Assembly (NCBI RefSeq): GCF_004122095.1
Contig: NZ_SAWZ01000007.1
Location: 124,001-188,000 of the forward strand
Length of the DNA: 64,000 nucleotides
Reading direction: 5' to 3'
Source: Pseudoxanthomonas composti
GTDB taxonomy: Bacteria > Pseudomonadota > Gammaproteobacteria > Xanthomonadales > Xanthomonadaceae
Part shown: piece after piece, positions 53,612 through 62,234 of the stretch
Numbering within the stretch: position 1 is the first letter of the stretch
How the letters are laid out: the number at the start of each line of letters is the position of its first letter
Notes under the pieces: model-generated
Told to the model about the DNA's origin: nothing
The model's database searches: none
Seen by the model: only the letters and a program-made list of their open reading frames with translations
Program-made: the position numbers and the translations under genes

Positions 53612-53818
53612 TCAGGCCGCCTCGGCCAACGGTCCTGGCAGCACCGCCAGCGGGAAGGCATGCACACTGGCCAGAATGTCGCCGGCCATCTCCAGGCAGC
53701 TGCCACAAGTCGCGCCGCAGCCGGTCCGCATCGTCAGCTCGGACGTGGTCCGGCAGCCCTCTTCGGCGGCCTGGCGGATCTGATGGTCGGTGACCCCATT
53801 GCAGATGCAGACGTACAC
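53612..53818 (-). CDS. bfd: Bacterioferritin-associated ferredoxin Bfd
   Basis: A 68-residue protein with a GTG start at 53818. Four cysteines place a [2Fe-2S] cluster: VCICNG (Cys4, Cys6) and CGATCGSC (Cys38 and Cys41, or 34). The start begins with the family sequence YVCICNGVTDHQI. Bfd reduces the iron core of Bfr to release Fe2+. A Fur-box-like sequence lies just upstream, fitting induction in low iron. The C-terminal tail (AVLPGPLAEAA) is longer than in E. coli. Confidence 0.9.
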   Translation of the reverse strand: MYVCICNGVTDHQIRQAAEEGCRTTSELTMRTGCGATCGSCLEMAGDILASVHAFPLAVLPGPLAEAA

Positions 53819-53871
53819 GGCGTTACCACGGCGGACGCGCCAAACCGGCGCGTGCCCATTCAAACGCCACT

Positions 53872-53890
53872 GAGAATGATTGTCAATTGT
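53872..53890. promoter_or_regulatory. Fur-box-like operator before bfd
   Basis: GAGAATGATTGTCAATTGT matches the 19-bp Fur consensus GATAATGATAATCATTATC at about 12 of 19 positions, with the AATGAT half intact. It overlaps the stop codon of rppH and lies about 55 bp before bfd. Confidence 0.6.
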
Positions 53891-54482
53891 CCCCGGCGGG
53901 ACGTTGTTCAGCCGGATTGCGGGGACGTGACCGATGTCGCGCCCGGCCCCGCGCGTGGGATTCCCCAGTGCGCAGCAGACCGGCCTGGGGCACCGCCTGC
54001 GCCCCAGCGACCCCGCGCGCCAGCGGCGCCAGGTGGCGCAGCGCGCGGGCGTACACGCCGCGCTTGAACATGACCACGTGGTCAACCGGGTACCAGAAGT
54101 CCACCCAGCGCCAGTGGTCGAACTCCGGGGTCTCGGTCAGGTCCAGGCGCAGGTCGCTTTCCTCGCCCAGCATCTGCAGCAGGAACCAGACCTGCTTCTG
54201 GCCGATGCAGACTTGGCGCTCGTTGCGCCGCACCGCCCGCTGCGGCAGGCGATAGCGCAGCCAGCCGGGCGTGGCGCCCAGCACGTCGACGTGGTCGGGC
54301 AGCAGCCCGGTCTCCTCGCGCAGCTCGCGGTACATGGCCTCCAGCGGCGTCTCGTCGCTGTTCATCCCGCCCTGCGGGAACTGCCAACCGTCCCGACGCA
54401 CGCGCCTGGCCCAGAACACCCGCCCATCCGGCCGCATCAGGATGATGCCGACATTGGGTCGAAAGCCGTCCGGATCGATCAT
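53883..54482 (-). CDS. rppH: RNA pyrophosphohydrolase RppH
   Basis: A 199-residue Nudix enzyme that removes pyrophosphate from mRNA 5' ends and so starts decay. It begins [16 protein letters not shown] and has the RppH-type [20 protein letters not shown] followed by ELREETGL. The Arg-rich tail after residue 175 is longer than in E. coli (176 residues) and probably disordered. Read leftward toward bfd, with a tRNA gene divergent from it. Confidence 0.95.
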   Translation of the reverse strand: MIDPDGFRPNVGIILMRPDGRVFWARRVRRDGWQFPQGGMNSDETPLEAMYRELREETGLLPDHVDVLGATPGWLRYRLPQRAVRRNERQVCIGQKQVWFLLQMLGEESDLRLDLTETPEFDHWRWVDFWYPVDHVVMFKRGVYARALRHLAPLARGVAGAQAVPQAGLLRTGESHARGRARHRSRPRNPAEQRPAGDN

Positions 54483-54556
54483 GATGCGGACTCCCTAAAT
54501 CTACTGGGGACGAATGTGCCACGCCCGGCGGGGCGCCTCAACTCCAAAGAAATGGA

Positions 54557-54585
54557 TTGACAGCCCCACCCCGGACATGAAAAAT
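54557..54585 (+). promoter_or_regulatory. Promoter of the tRNA-Met gene
   Basis: TTGACA (perfect -35) - 17 bp - AAAAAT (4/6 to the -10) ends 13 bp before the tRNA 5' end, so the transcript would start about 7 nt before it. Confidence 0.65.
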
Positions 54586-54598
54586 ACGCGGTTCCTGC

Positions 54599-54675
54599 GG
54601 CTATGTAGCTCAGCCGGTTAGAGCACAGCACTCATAATGCTGGGGTCGGTGGTTCGAGTCCACCCATAGCCACCA
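54599..54675 (+). tRNA. tRNA-Met (CAT), elongator type
   Basis: A complete 77-nt cloverleaf with encoded CCA. Acceptor stem GGCTATG / CATAGCC with A discriminator, anticodon arm CAGCA-CTCATAA-TGCTG with anticodon CAT at 54633-54635, T arm GGTTCGAGT. The acceptor and body resemble E. coli elongator Met tRNA more than the lysidine-modified Ile tRNA that shares the CAT anticodon. Confidence 0.9.
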
Positions 54676-54712
54676 ACGCGCAAAGCGTTGGACGCCGCAG
54701 GAAGCCAGCAAG

Positions 54713-54754
54713 GGTCCGACGTCCTGGAACTTCCAGTCGAGTCGGGCCTTTTTT
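54713..54754 (+). terminator. Terminator after tRNA-Met
   Basis: GGTCCGAC / GTCGGGCC (8 bp, one G-T) with an inner CTGGAA/TTCCAG hairpin, then six T. It lies 38 bp after the tRNA. Confidence 0.75.
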
Positions 54755-54843
54755 CGTTTGTCATGTTGCGCCGCCGATCGTGGTGGGCCGACAACTCTGG
54801 TTCGCCCTTTCCCCATTGCACCCACGGACGAAGGGTTCCAGCG

Positions 54844-55815
54844 TTATCCGCCGCCATCCTTCTTGAGATACAGGCGCTCAAACGATACTGGTATCTGCTC
54901 GAGTTCCTCCTCCAGATAGTCCACGCTGGAGATTGACTCGAGCCAGAGCAAGAAGGTGTCGTCGGTAAAGTAGTTGCGCACCTCATCCACTACGCGACGG
55001 CAGGCATCTTCGGGCAGCCACATCGTCAGTACAGGACTGCCCGAATCGTCAGCTATCGCCAGTCCCGGCCCAAGACAGTGGGACCACTCCCAGCCGACAT
55101 TCGGGTATGCCTCCGTTTTTAGCTCAGAAGGCCACGTCTTGGCTCCTGTCAGCAGCTCATTCGCGCCGACCAGCCAGGCGATGAGCTGGGCGCGCCAGTG
55201 GGGCGATGAAATTTCAAGAACAGAGCGGAACCATGTCGTCACTGCAGGCGCAGGCAGATACTTGATACATAGGAAAAGCGACGCGCTCAGATCCCCACTG
55301 GCGTCATACCAGCGCCACGTCCGCGCCGGATTGTTGTTCGAACGATGAAGGAACGTGCCGACCACGATCTGATCCGCACTCCAGCACTGCGGCTCCATGA
55401 CGCAGCGTCCCAGCGTCGCAAGTACGTCCTCTCCAAACCCGGGATACGGTTGCCGATGGATGCCGTTCGGATACTGCGTCATGAAGCAGGTGATGAGCAG
55501 TTCGACGAGTGAATACACAAATGCGTCGTGACCGCGGGGGACGAGTTGTGCCAGCAGATAGTGGTACCACTCCCTCCACTCCTCAAAGGGTCCGAATGAG
55601 CTGGTGCCGCTCGCAATCTCGCCCAGGGCAATCTGTAGGTCCCAAATGCTCATGTTGCCGAGCTCGCCCTGAAGCTCGGGAAACATCTTGCGCTGCTCGC
55701 TCATGAACCAGGCCTCGCCCATGGGCTGCTGCGGCTTTCTGAAATGAAGCCGCAGGCGAGCGAGCGCGACCTGGTCTATCCCCACGCCTGGTGTCCATAC
55801 GAAGCCTTGATCCAT
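54844..55815 (-). CDS. Protein of unknown function next to the tRNA
   Basis: A 323-residue soluble-looking protein rich in Trp, with many codons ending in A or T and lower GC than the rest of the window. GAGGG before the ATG at 55815 sets the start; a TTG two codons earlier is less likely. No family recognised, no signal or membrane segment. It lies beside tRNA-Met, a common insertion point, and together with 55816-56590 looks like a small accessory insert. It could be an immunity-type or defence-type protein, but that is a guess. Confidence 0.68.
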   Translation of the reverse strand: MDQGFVWTPGVGIDQVALARLRLHFRKPQQPMGEAWFMSEQRKMFPELQGELGNMSIWDLQIALGEIASGTSSFGPFEEWREWYHYLLAQLVPRGHDAFVYSLVELLITCFMTQYPNGIHRQPYPGFGEDVLATLGRCVMEPQCWSADQIVVGTFLHRSNNNPARTWRWYDASGDLSASLFLCIKYLPAPAVTTWFRSVLEISSPHWRAQLIAWLVGANELLTGAKTWPSELKTEAYPNVGWEWSHCLGPGLAIADDSGSPVLTMWLPEDACRRVVDEVRNYFTDDTFLLWLESISSVDYLEEELEQIPVSFERLYLKKDGGG

Positions 55816-56046
55816 GCACAACCCTCAAGCGATGTGGTCCGCAGGCCCGTCGGCCTGAGAGTATGTAGATGCTACAGGGAGCGTCCCTAACGACGCGCAT
55901 CGGCTCACCAAGTATCAAGCGGCTGGCAAGGACTCCATGCGCTGGACATTGACGAGCCAGCGCGGCTCCGCTTAATCGTCAGGCGAAACATGACTCAACG
56001 CCGAGCATTGCTCGGCCGACTCCATGATCGCTGCTGAGTTGTCCGA

Positions 56047-56280
56047 TCACCCCGTCCGCGTATCGCTGGGATGCCGCGGCGGCTCCTCGCCCTTGAGCAG
56101 GGCTTCGGTGCGTGCGTGCTGCCAGAGCGCGGTGTCCCACACCAGTCGGGCATTGCCGTCGAAGTGGTCGAACTTGCGCTCCAGGCGCGTGACCGCGGAG
56201 AACGCGCGGTATGCCAGGCAGAGTGCGCCCAGCGAGAACAGCGCGCAGCTCGCGCTGATGACTGCAATCAGATGATCCAT
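56047..56280 (-). CDS. Small membrane-anchored protein
   Basis: A 77-residue protein with one N-terminal transmembrane segment (LIAVISASCALFSLGALCLA) and a polar helical tail with a short coiled-coil-like stretch. AGGG lies 7 bases before the ATG at 56280. Not recognised; it may be a lone accessory gene. The 231 bp between it and the gene at 54844-55815 show nothing. Confidence 0.5.
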   Translation of the reverse strand: MDHLIAVISASCALFSLGALCLAYRAFSAVTRLERKFDHFDGNARLVWDTALWQHARTEALLKGEEPPRHPSDTRTG

Positions 56281-56362
56281 GTCCAATCCCTGTTCGGCCG
56301 TGCAGGGTCGCCTGGCACCACGCAGCCGTGCCGGGCAAACAATCGCGCGAAGACGCCTGCAA

Positions 56363-56388
56363 TCGTGTCCTCATTAAACCGGACACGA
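56363..56388. promoter_or_regulatory. Operator-like inverted repeat
   Basis: TCGTGTCC - 10 bp (TCATTAAACC) - GGACACGA: 8-bp perfect arms in the 309-bp intergenic space 56281-56589, between divergent genes (56280 leftward and 56590 rightward). It could bind a dimeric regulator or be a short hairpin. The rest of that space shows nothing. Confidence 0.35.
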
Positions 56389-56589
56389 CATTGCGCAGGC
56401 CACTGCGAACGTGAACCGTGGGGTACCGGCGCGGTGATTTATTGTGCAGGTCTCCGTGTTCGCTGACAGCAAGGACAGGTTGCGCGCGTTCATTTTTTAA
56501 CAAGGACCCGCGCGTTCTCCTCGGGGCATCCACGTGGGATGCAGCAGCGCGTTGCTACGCTTGGCGCCATACCCATCAAGGACGCTGCA

Positions 56590-57045
56590 ATGAACTGGAT
56601 CTCATCCGCCGGGCTGTTGTCGCTGCTTGCCGTGGCCGCACCTGCGCTGGCGCAATCGGATCGCGAGGTCGCCGAGGCGATGATCACGCGCGCGGCCAAT
56701 GTCTGCCCGGGCCACAGCGCCGAGCGCACCAATGCCACCGTCAAGGCCGTGCCGGTGGGGGCGCTGCGCGTGATGCTGGAGCGCGGGCTGACGATGTGTC
56801 CGGACCGACGCCTGGATGCCTCGGCGCCGGCGGCCTTCTATGGCCGGTACGGCGTGTTCCAGTGGAATCCCGAGGTCAAGGCGGGTGCCAGCGTGATCGT
56901 GCAGAAGATCGATGCGATGACACGCAAGGACGAGTTTCCGCCCGAGACGCTGGTGTGGGACGCCGATGGCAAGGCGCTCACGCAGCGGACGGTGCCGGCC
57001 TTCGAGCCCAAGCCTGGCGCCGCGGTGCTATACCGCGTGCGCTGA
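56590..57045 (+). CDS. Small secreted protein of unknown function
   Basis: A 151-residue protein with a signal peptide (MNWISSAGLLSLLAVAAPAL, cleavage near AQS) and a mature part with two cysteines (NVCPGHS, TMCPDRR). No family recognised. It converges on the GH2 gene across a strong hairpin (57069-57099). The ATG at 56590 begins the signal peptide. Confidence 0.6.
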   Translation: MNWISSAGLLSLLAVAAPALAQSDREVAEAMITRAANVCPGHSAERTNATVKAVPVGALRVMLERGLTMCPDRRLDASAPAAFYGRYGVFQWNPEVKAGASVIVQKIDAMTRKDEFPPETLVWDADGKALTQRTVPAFEPKPGAAVLYRVR

Positions 57046-57068
57046 GACCTTCGCTTTCATCCATCGCT

Positions 57069-57099
57069 GCGGCCCGCTCCTGATAACGGAGCGGGCCGC
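57069..57099. terminator. Hairpin between convergent genes
   Basis: GCGGCCCGCTCC / GGAGCGGGCCGC, a perfect 12-bp stem with a 7-nt loop. It sits in the 61-bp space between two convergent stops; it lacks a T-tract, so it may act as a barrier rather than a classical terminator. Confidence 0.6.
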
Positions 57100-57106
57100 G
57101 GCGCGC

Positions 57107-59113
57107 TCACTTGCCGCGCTTCTTGGCGTCGGCCTTCTCGCCGTGATCGAACAGCGGCGCATGCACCTTGTAGAACGCCGCGGCGGGGATCTTGCTGACC
57201 TCACGGTCATAGGTCAGCAGGCCGTTGATCTCCCCTTCCACGTCGGTGGTCTGCGTGTACACCGCCGCACTCAGCCCGACCTCGCGCGCCTGGCGGATGA
57301 CCTCGGTGTACTTGCGCTGGTAGCGGGCCAGGTAGTCGTCCTTGTCCTTGGCGGTCTGGTAGCCCCAGTTGCGATTGGCAGGGAACCACAGGTGTCCTTC
57401 GACCGGCAGGCCGATGCCGCCGAACTCACCCATGACGATGGCGCGATGGGTCTGCCGCGTCGGCACATGCGGGACGTCCTCGTAGGTGTGGATGTCGAAC
57501 ATGTCCGAGCCCGCGTCGCCGGTATCCAGCCAGCCGCTGACCTTGTTGACAGTGCGGCTCGGGTCCAGCTCCTTGACCGCCTTGGCCAGGCGCGTGGAAG
57601 CGTACTGCCCCCAACCTTCGTTGTTGACCACCCAGGTGACGATGGAGGGATGGTTGCGCAGGTCGCTGATCATGCGCAGCAGCTCGTATTCGAACTCGTC
57701 GGACACGCGCGTGGGGAACAGCACCTCGTCGTTGGACTTCATCCGCACGAACTGGTCCAGGCTGTTGTCCTCTTCGCCCGAGGGCATGTCCTGCCAGATC
57801 ATGATGCCCATCTTGTCGGCCAGGTGGTAATACTGGGCCGGCTCGACCTTGATGTGCTTGCGCAGCATGTTGAAGCCGGACTTCTTGAGGAAGTCGATCT
57901 CGAAGGCCATCGCCTCCTCCGACGGCGGGGTCAGCAGGCCATCGGGCCACCAGCCCTGGTCCAGCGTGCCGTTCTGGAAGACCGGCTGGTTGTTGAGCAG
58001 CAGCACCGGCTGGCCGGGAATCCGCCCCTTGCCCAGCGAGCTCTTGCGCATGGCGAAGTAGCTTCGCACGGTATCGACCGGCTTACCCTGCACCTGGGCC
58101 TTGGCATAGGTCTGCGCTTCGATCTCGGTGATCAGTGAATCGTCGCGCTCGCCATTGGGGCGGTGCTGCGAGGCATTGGCCTGGTCGAACGGCTTGGCCA
58201 CCTTCACCAGCTCGACATCCAGGTCGTAGAGGAACGGGTTGTCCGGCGTCCACAGCCTGGCATCTGGCACTGGCAGGCGCGTGCGGCGATTGGCGCGGAT
58301 CAGCTTGGTGGACACGACCTTGCCGCCAGCCCTGGCGGTGATGCGCACGGCGTCGTCATCGTCGGCGCTGCGGTTGAGCGCGACCTCCACGTCCAGCATG
58401 CCGGCATCGATGTCCGGGGTGACGTTGACGTTCTCGATGTGCAGCTTCGGGACCGGCTCCAGCCACACGGTCTGCCAGATACCGCTAACGGGCGTGTACC
58501 AGATGCTGCGCGGATTGAGCTGCTGCTTGCCACGCGGCTGCGGGCCATCGGAGGTCGGGTCGGTGACCTGCACGACGACCTCGTTCTCGCCTGACTTCAG
58601 GTAGTCGGTGATGTCGAAGAAGAAGGTGTCCGAGCCGCCCCGGTGGGAGCCCACCACGCCGCCGTTGACCAGCACGTGGGCCTCGTAATCCACCGCGCCG
58701 AAATTCAGCAGCACGCGCTGGCCCGCCCACTCGGCGGGGATGGTGAAGGTGCGGCGATACCACAGGCGATCGTTCGGCGTGACCGCGCGGGCCACGCCCG
58801 AGAGCCTGGACTCTGCCGCGAACGGCACCAGGATCTTGCCATCCATGCTGTCGGGCTGGCCTTGCGTCTTGGGCCGGATGGCGTAGTCCCACTGCCCATT
58901 GAGGTTCTGCCACTGCGCGCGCTGCATCTGCGGGCGCGGATAGCTGCGCCAGGCGTTGTCTGGCGTCACCGCCTTGCCCCAGCGGGTGATCAGGTCGCTA
59001 GTGTAAACATGGCCCTGCTTTGCACCGGCAACGTCCTGCGACCAGGCATGCGGTGCAAGCGCGAGCAGTGAAGCGGCGAGTGCGAACGAAAGGGCGTTGG
59101 CCTTGAGCGTCAT
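57107..59113 (-). CDS. GH2 glycoside hydrolase (beta-galactosidase/glucuronidase-like), secreted
   Basis: A 668-residue protein with a signal peptide (about 1-25) and the GH2 sugar-binding, immunoglobulin-like and TIM-barrel domains. The catalytic acid/base is Glu499 in NNEGWGQ and the nucleophile Glu563 in MGEFGG. It hydrolyses a beta-linked sugar; the exact sugar is not clear, and several GH2 subfamilies share these motifs. A promoter-like sequence at 59245-59273 suggests that it is transcribed separately from the two mannosidase genes. Confidence 0.85.
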   Translation of the reverse strand: MTLKANALSFALAASLLALAPHAWSQDVAGAKQGHVYTSDLITRWGKAVTPDNAWRSYPRPQMQRAQWQNLNGQWDYAIRPKTQGQPDSMDGKILVPFAAESRLSGVARAVTPNDRLWYRRTFTIPAEWAGQRVLLNFGAVDYEAHVLVNGGVVGSHRGGSDTFFFDITDYLKSGENEVVVQVTDPTSDGPQPRGKQQLNPRSIWYTPVSGIWQTVWLEPVPKLHIENVNVTPDIDAGMLDVEVALNRSADDDDAVRITARAGGKVVSTKLIRANRRTRLPVPDARLWTPDNPFLYDLDVELVKVAKPFDQANASQHRPNGERDDSLITEIEAQTYAKAQVQGKPVDTVRSYFAMRKSSLGKGRIPGQPVLLLNNQPVFQNGTLDQGWWPDGLLTPPSEEAMAFEIDFLKKSGFNMLRKHIKVEPAQYYHLADKMGIMIWQDMPSGEEDNSLDQFVRMKSNDEVLFPTRVSDEFEYELLRMISDLRNHPSIVTWVVNNEGWGQYASTRLAKAVKELDPSRTVNKVSGWLDTGDAGSDMFDIHTYEDVPHVPTRQTHRAIVMGEFGGIGLPVEGHLWFPANRNWGYQTAKDKDDYLARYQRKYTEVIRQAREVGLSAAVYTQTTDVEGEINGLLTYDREVSKIPAAAFYKVHAPLFDHGEKADAKKRGK

Positions 59114-59244
59114 GGTCCCGAATCCTTCTGAGGGCGAGACGGCCACGGCAGGCGCACTCGCATTGGGCTGATTGGACTGCCCCGAAACGACGGAAGGTGC
59201 GACGACAGACGCGTGACCTTGCATACGAAGCGCGACAGATGGCC

Positions 59245-59273
59245 TGTATAGCGCGACCCTTAATGTCTGACAA
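59245..59273 (-). promoter_or_regulatory. Candidate promoter for the GH2 gene at 57107
   Basis: Read leftward, TTGTCA (5/6) - 17 bp - TATACA (4/6). It ends about 132 bp before the ATG. The 450-bp gap 59114-59563 contains this and a REP pair and otherwise nothing. Confidence 0.5.
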
Positions 59274-59416
59274 TATGACGAATGGCGAAAGCGGCTACCG
59301 CGATGGCGGAAACCGGCGTCTTGATCGACAGACTCGCGCACGCGAAGTACAGCATGCGCTCTAACGCACCGCGCACTTGCCAGCGCTCAGCTTGTTGAAC
59401 CTCGAACAGCTCGCAT

Positions 59417-59508
59417 CCTGTGGGAGCGGCTTCAGCCGCGAAGGGGCTTTCACGGGAAGGCCCCTTCGGCGGCTGATGGCCCTAGGTCACCCAGAGCCGC
59501 TCCCACAA
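59417..59508. repeat. REP pair after the beta-mannosidase gene
   Basis: TGTGGGAGCGGCTTCAGCCG and the inverted AGAGCCGCTCCCACAAGG flank an inner AAGGGGC/GCCCCTT palindrome. It lies about 55 bp downstream of the beta-mannosidase stop (read leftward). Confidence 0.85.
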
Positions 59509-59563
59509 GGCCAGGTGGCATGGGCTCACCCGCTCGGCTGGAGTCCAGCTGTTCGTGGTGCAC

Positions 59564-62203
59564 TTACCTCGTCCCGCGCTGCCCCGCATCGGCCAGCGAC
59601 TGCACGCGCAAGGCCTGCTTGAGGTCCTGCAAGCTGGCGCTGCCGCGCAGCCGCAGCACGCGCTGCTCACCGGCAAGCAGGTCGAAGGCATTGTCCTCCG
59701 GCACCACGTCCAGCGCACCGAAGTCGATCCACACCGCGCGCGCGAACTTGGCGCTGCGCAGGGTCAGCACGAAACCCTCGCCATCGGCCGCGATGGTCGA
59801 GGCGATCGATGTCGCCGGCAGCTGCAATTGCTTGGCCGCATCGAAGTAGACCACGCGCCGCGCCAGCGACTGCTGGCCGTCCATCAGCTCGAACACCGCC
59901 AGCGTGCGCCGCGGGTCGGCGCCCTTGAGCAGTTGTGCATCGCTGAACTGCGCGACCTGCATGGCCGATTGCGCCGCAAGCTGGACCTCATGCCGCTGCT
60001 CGCGCAGCACGCGTCCATCGACATCCATCACCCGCAGCCGCCATTGCAGCGGCAGTGCGGTATCGCGGTCGGACAGCAGGGTCAGCCGGGTCACGCCCTC
60101 GCTGCGCAGCGCCGCCACCGCCAGATCGGCGAAGAAGCGCCGCGCATGGAAATGCAGCGCCTTCCAGCGGCCACGGTAGTCCACGCTGGACCACGAAGCG
60201 CCCTGCCAGACATCGTTAAGCTGCCAGTACAGCGAGCCCATCGTGTACGGCCGCGAAGCGCGGTGGTGCAGCGCCGCCAGCTCGATGCCGTCGGCCTGCA
60301 TCACCTGGCTCAGGTAGACGAAATCGGCGAAGTCGCGCGGCGTGCCGTACTCGCGCTCGATGTAGTGCAGCAGGCGCGTGTTGCCCTCGCCGGCCATGAA
60401 CTTCTGGTGGGCGCGGATGACCGGCCCGTCGATGCGCTGCTCCTCGGGCGTGGCGAACTCGTCCACCGTGCGCAGCGAGGGCCAGGCCTGCAGTCCGTAC
60501 TCGGACATGAAGCGCGGCGTCTGCAGCAGGTAGGCCTCCGCCGGCAGCGCCGGGTTGCCCCAGACTTCCCAGTAGTGCTTGTCGCCGCGTGTGGAATCGT
60601 TGGCCTTGGTGTCCAGGTCATTGCTGGGCGAACTGGCCCAGTACGGCACGCCCAGCGCCTCATCGGCCACCACCTTGCGCAGGTCCTGGCCGAACAGCGC
60701 CACGTAACCGTCCCACACCGTCTTGGCGAATGCCGGATCGGCCGCCTCGAGCTTGCTGCCGTGGCCCCAGTCCTTCCATGCGGTTTCTTCTTCGTTGTTG
60801 CCGCACCACAGCACGATGCTGGGGTGATGGCGCAGCCGACGGATGTTGTCGCGCGCCTCGGCCACCACGTTGGCGCGGAAGGCCGGGTCGTAGCCCGGCT
60901 GCATGCCACCGCCGAACATGAAGTCCTGCCAGACCATCAGGCCCAGCTCATCGGTCAGGTCGAAGAACGCCTCGTCCTCGTAGTAGCCGCCGCCCCAGTT
61001 GCGCACCATGTTCATGTTGGCATCGCGCGCGGCCTGCAGGTCGCGCCGCAGGCGCTCGCGGGTCACGCGCGAAGGAAACGCGTCGAAGGGAATGACGTTG
61101 GCGCCCTTGGCGAAAATCGGCTTGCCGTTGACCACGAAGGCAAAGCCCTGTCCGCCTTTGGCGTCTGACTCGCGCTGCAAGGCCACGGTGCGCAGGCCGA
61201 TGCGGCGCTCAAGCGTGTCGGTGCCCTCGTCACCGGCGACCCGCGCGCGCACTGTGTAGCGTGCCTGCTCGCCGTGCCCGGCCGGCCACCAACGGCGGGG
61301 CGACTGGATGCGCACCGGCAGACTGATCTCGCCCGTGCCCGGGGCTGAGAGGGTCTGCGTGGCGGTATGCACACGCTTGCCGTCCGGGTCCAATATCTCC
61401 AGCGCAACCTGCAGCGCCTGGTTGGCGTCGCGCTCAACCTCCAGGTCCACCTCCAGCTGCGCGGCATTCGCGTCCAGCGCGCGCGTGTTGACCACGATAT
61501 CGCGCAGGCGCGGCCCACTCCAGGTCTCCAGCCGCACCGCCCGCCAGATGCCGGCGGTGACGTAACGCGGGCCCCAATCCCAACCGAAGTGATAGCCCGG
61601 CTTGCGCACGAAGTTGCCGACCATGGCATCGGCCGGTTCGTCGCCGTAAGGCGAGGGATAGTTGCCGGCGATCTTGTGCGGCATGGCCTGCACCTTGGGC
61701 AGCAAGGTGCGGATCGGCGAGCGGAACACCACGCGCAGGGCGTTGTCCTTGGCCTTCAGACGGCCTTGTACCGGCACGCGCCAGGTGCGGTGGCTGTTGT
61801 CGGCCTGCAGCAGCGGCTTGCCGTTGAGCGTGACCTCGGCGAACGTGTCCAGGCCTTCGAACACCAGCTCGGCATGCGCCTTGGCCAGCGTGTCCGCATC
61901 CAGGTCGAAGCGGGTCTCGTATTCCCAGGCGCCCAGCCCGATCCACTGCAGGCCGGCCTCGGCCGCCCCGACATAGGGGTCGGGGATCAGCGCATTGGCC
62001 AGCAGGTCGGTGTGCACCGTGCCCGGCACCTGCGCCGCATGCCATTGCGTGGCCTGGCGATGCTCGGCCGCCTGCGCATCGTCGGGCAGCAGGCGAAAGC
62101 GCCAGCCCTCGTGCAGCGCACGCAGCTGCGGCGCGGCCAGGGACGCCGCGCTGCACACGAGCAGCGCGAGGAAGGTGCAGCAGCGTGCCGCCGCGCCGCG
62201 CAT
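59564..62203 (-). CDS. GH2 beta-mannosidase, exported
   Basis: 879 residues with a signal peptide (LALLVCSAASLAAP). GH2 beta-mannosidase features: PSIVLWCGNNEEE (acid/base Glu471), RFMSEYGLQ (nucleophile Glu568) and RNWGGGYYED. It removes beta-linked mannose from the non-reducing end, as in the core of N-glycans or mannan fragments. It starts 31 bp after the GH92 gene stop, so they are likely co-transcribed. The ATG at 62203 fits the signal peptide. Confidence 0.92.
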   Translation of the reverse strand: MRGAAARCCTFLALLVCSAASLAAPQLRALHEGWRFRLLPDDAQAAEHRQATQWHAAQVPGTVHTDLLANALIPDPYVGAAEAGLQWIGLGAWEYETRFDLDADTLAKAHAELVFEGLDTFAEVTLNGKPLLQADNSHRTWRVPVQGRLKAKDNALRVVFRSPIRTLLPKVQAMPHKIAGNYPSPYGDEPADAMVGNFVRKPGYHFGWDWGPRYVTAGIWRAVRLETWSGPRLRDIVVNTRALDANAAQLEVDLEVERDANQALQVALEILDPDGKRVHTATQTLSAPGTGEISLPVRIQSPRRWWPAGHGEQARYTVRARVAGDEGTDTLERRIGLRTVALQRESDAKGGQGFAFVVNGKPIFAKGANVIPFDAFPSRVTRERLRRDLQAARDANMNMVRNWGGGYYEDEAFFDLTDELGLMVWQDFMFGGGMQPGYDPAFRANVVAEARDNIRRLRHHPSIVLWCGNNEEETAWKDWGHGSKLEAADPAFAKTVWDGYVALFGQDLRKVVADEALGVPYWASSPSNDLDTKANDSTRGDKHYWEVWGNPALPAEAYLLQTPRFMSEYGLQAWPSLRTVDEFATPEEQRIDGPVIRAHQKFMAGEGNTRLLHYIEREYGTPRDFADFVYLSQVMQADGIELAALHHRASRPYTMGSLYWQLNDVWQGASWSSVDYRGRWKALHFHARRFFADLAVAALRSEGVTRLTLLSDRDTALPLQWRLRVMDVDGRVLREQRHEVQLAAQSAMQVAQFSDAQLLKGADPRRTLAVFELMDGQQSLARRVVYFDAAKQLQLPATSIASTIAADGEGFVLTLRSAKFARAVWIDFGALDVVPEDNAFDLLAGEQRVLRLRGSASLQDLKQALRVQSLADAGQRGTR

Positions 62204-62234
62204 CAGGCGCTCCTGATCCAGGCCAGCCCCGTGC

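Noticed and set aside
54599..54675. tRNA-Ile2 with lysidine-modified CAT anticodon
   Set aside because: The acceptor stem and body resemble elongator tRNA-Met rather than the Ile2 type; a tRNA scan would settle it.
54599..57045. A defined genomic island with attachment sites at tRNA-Met
   Set aside because: No second copy of the tRNA 3' end and no integrase are visible in the window.
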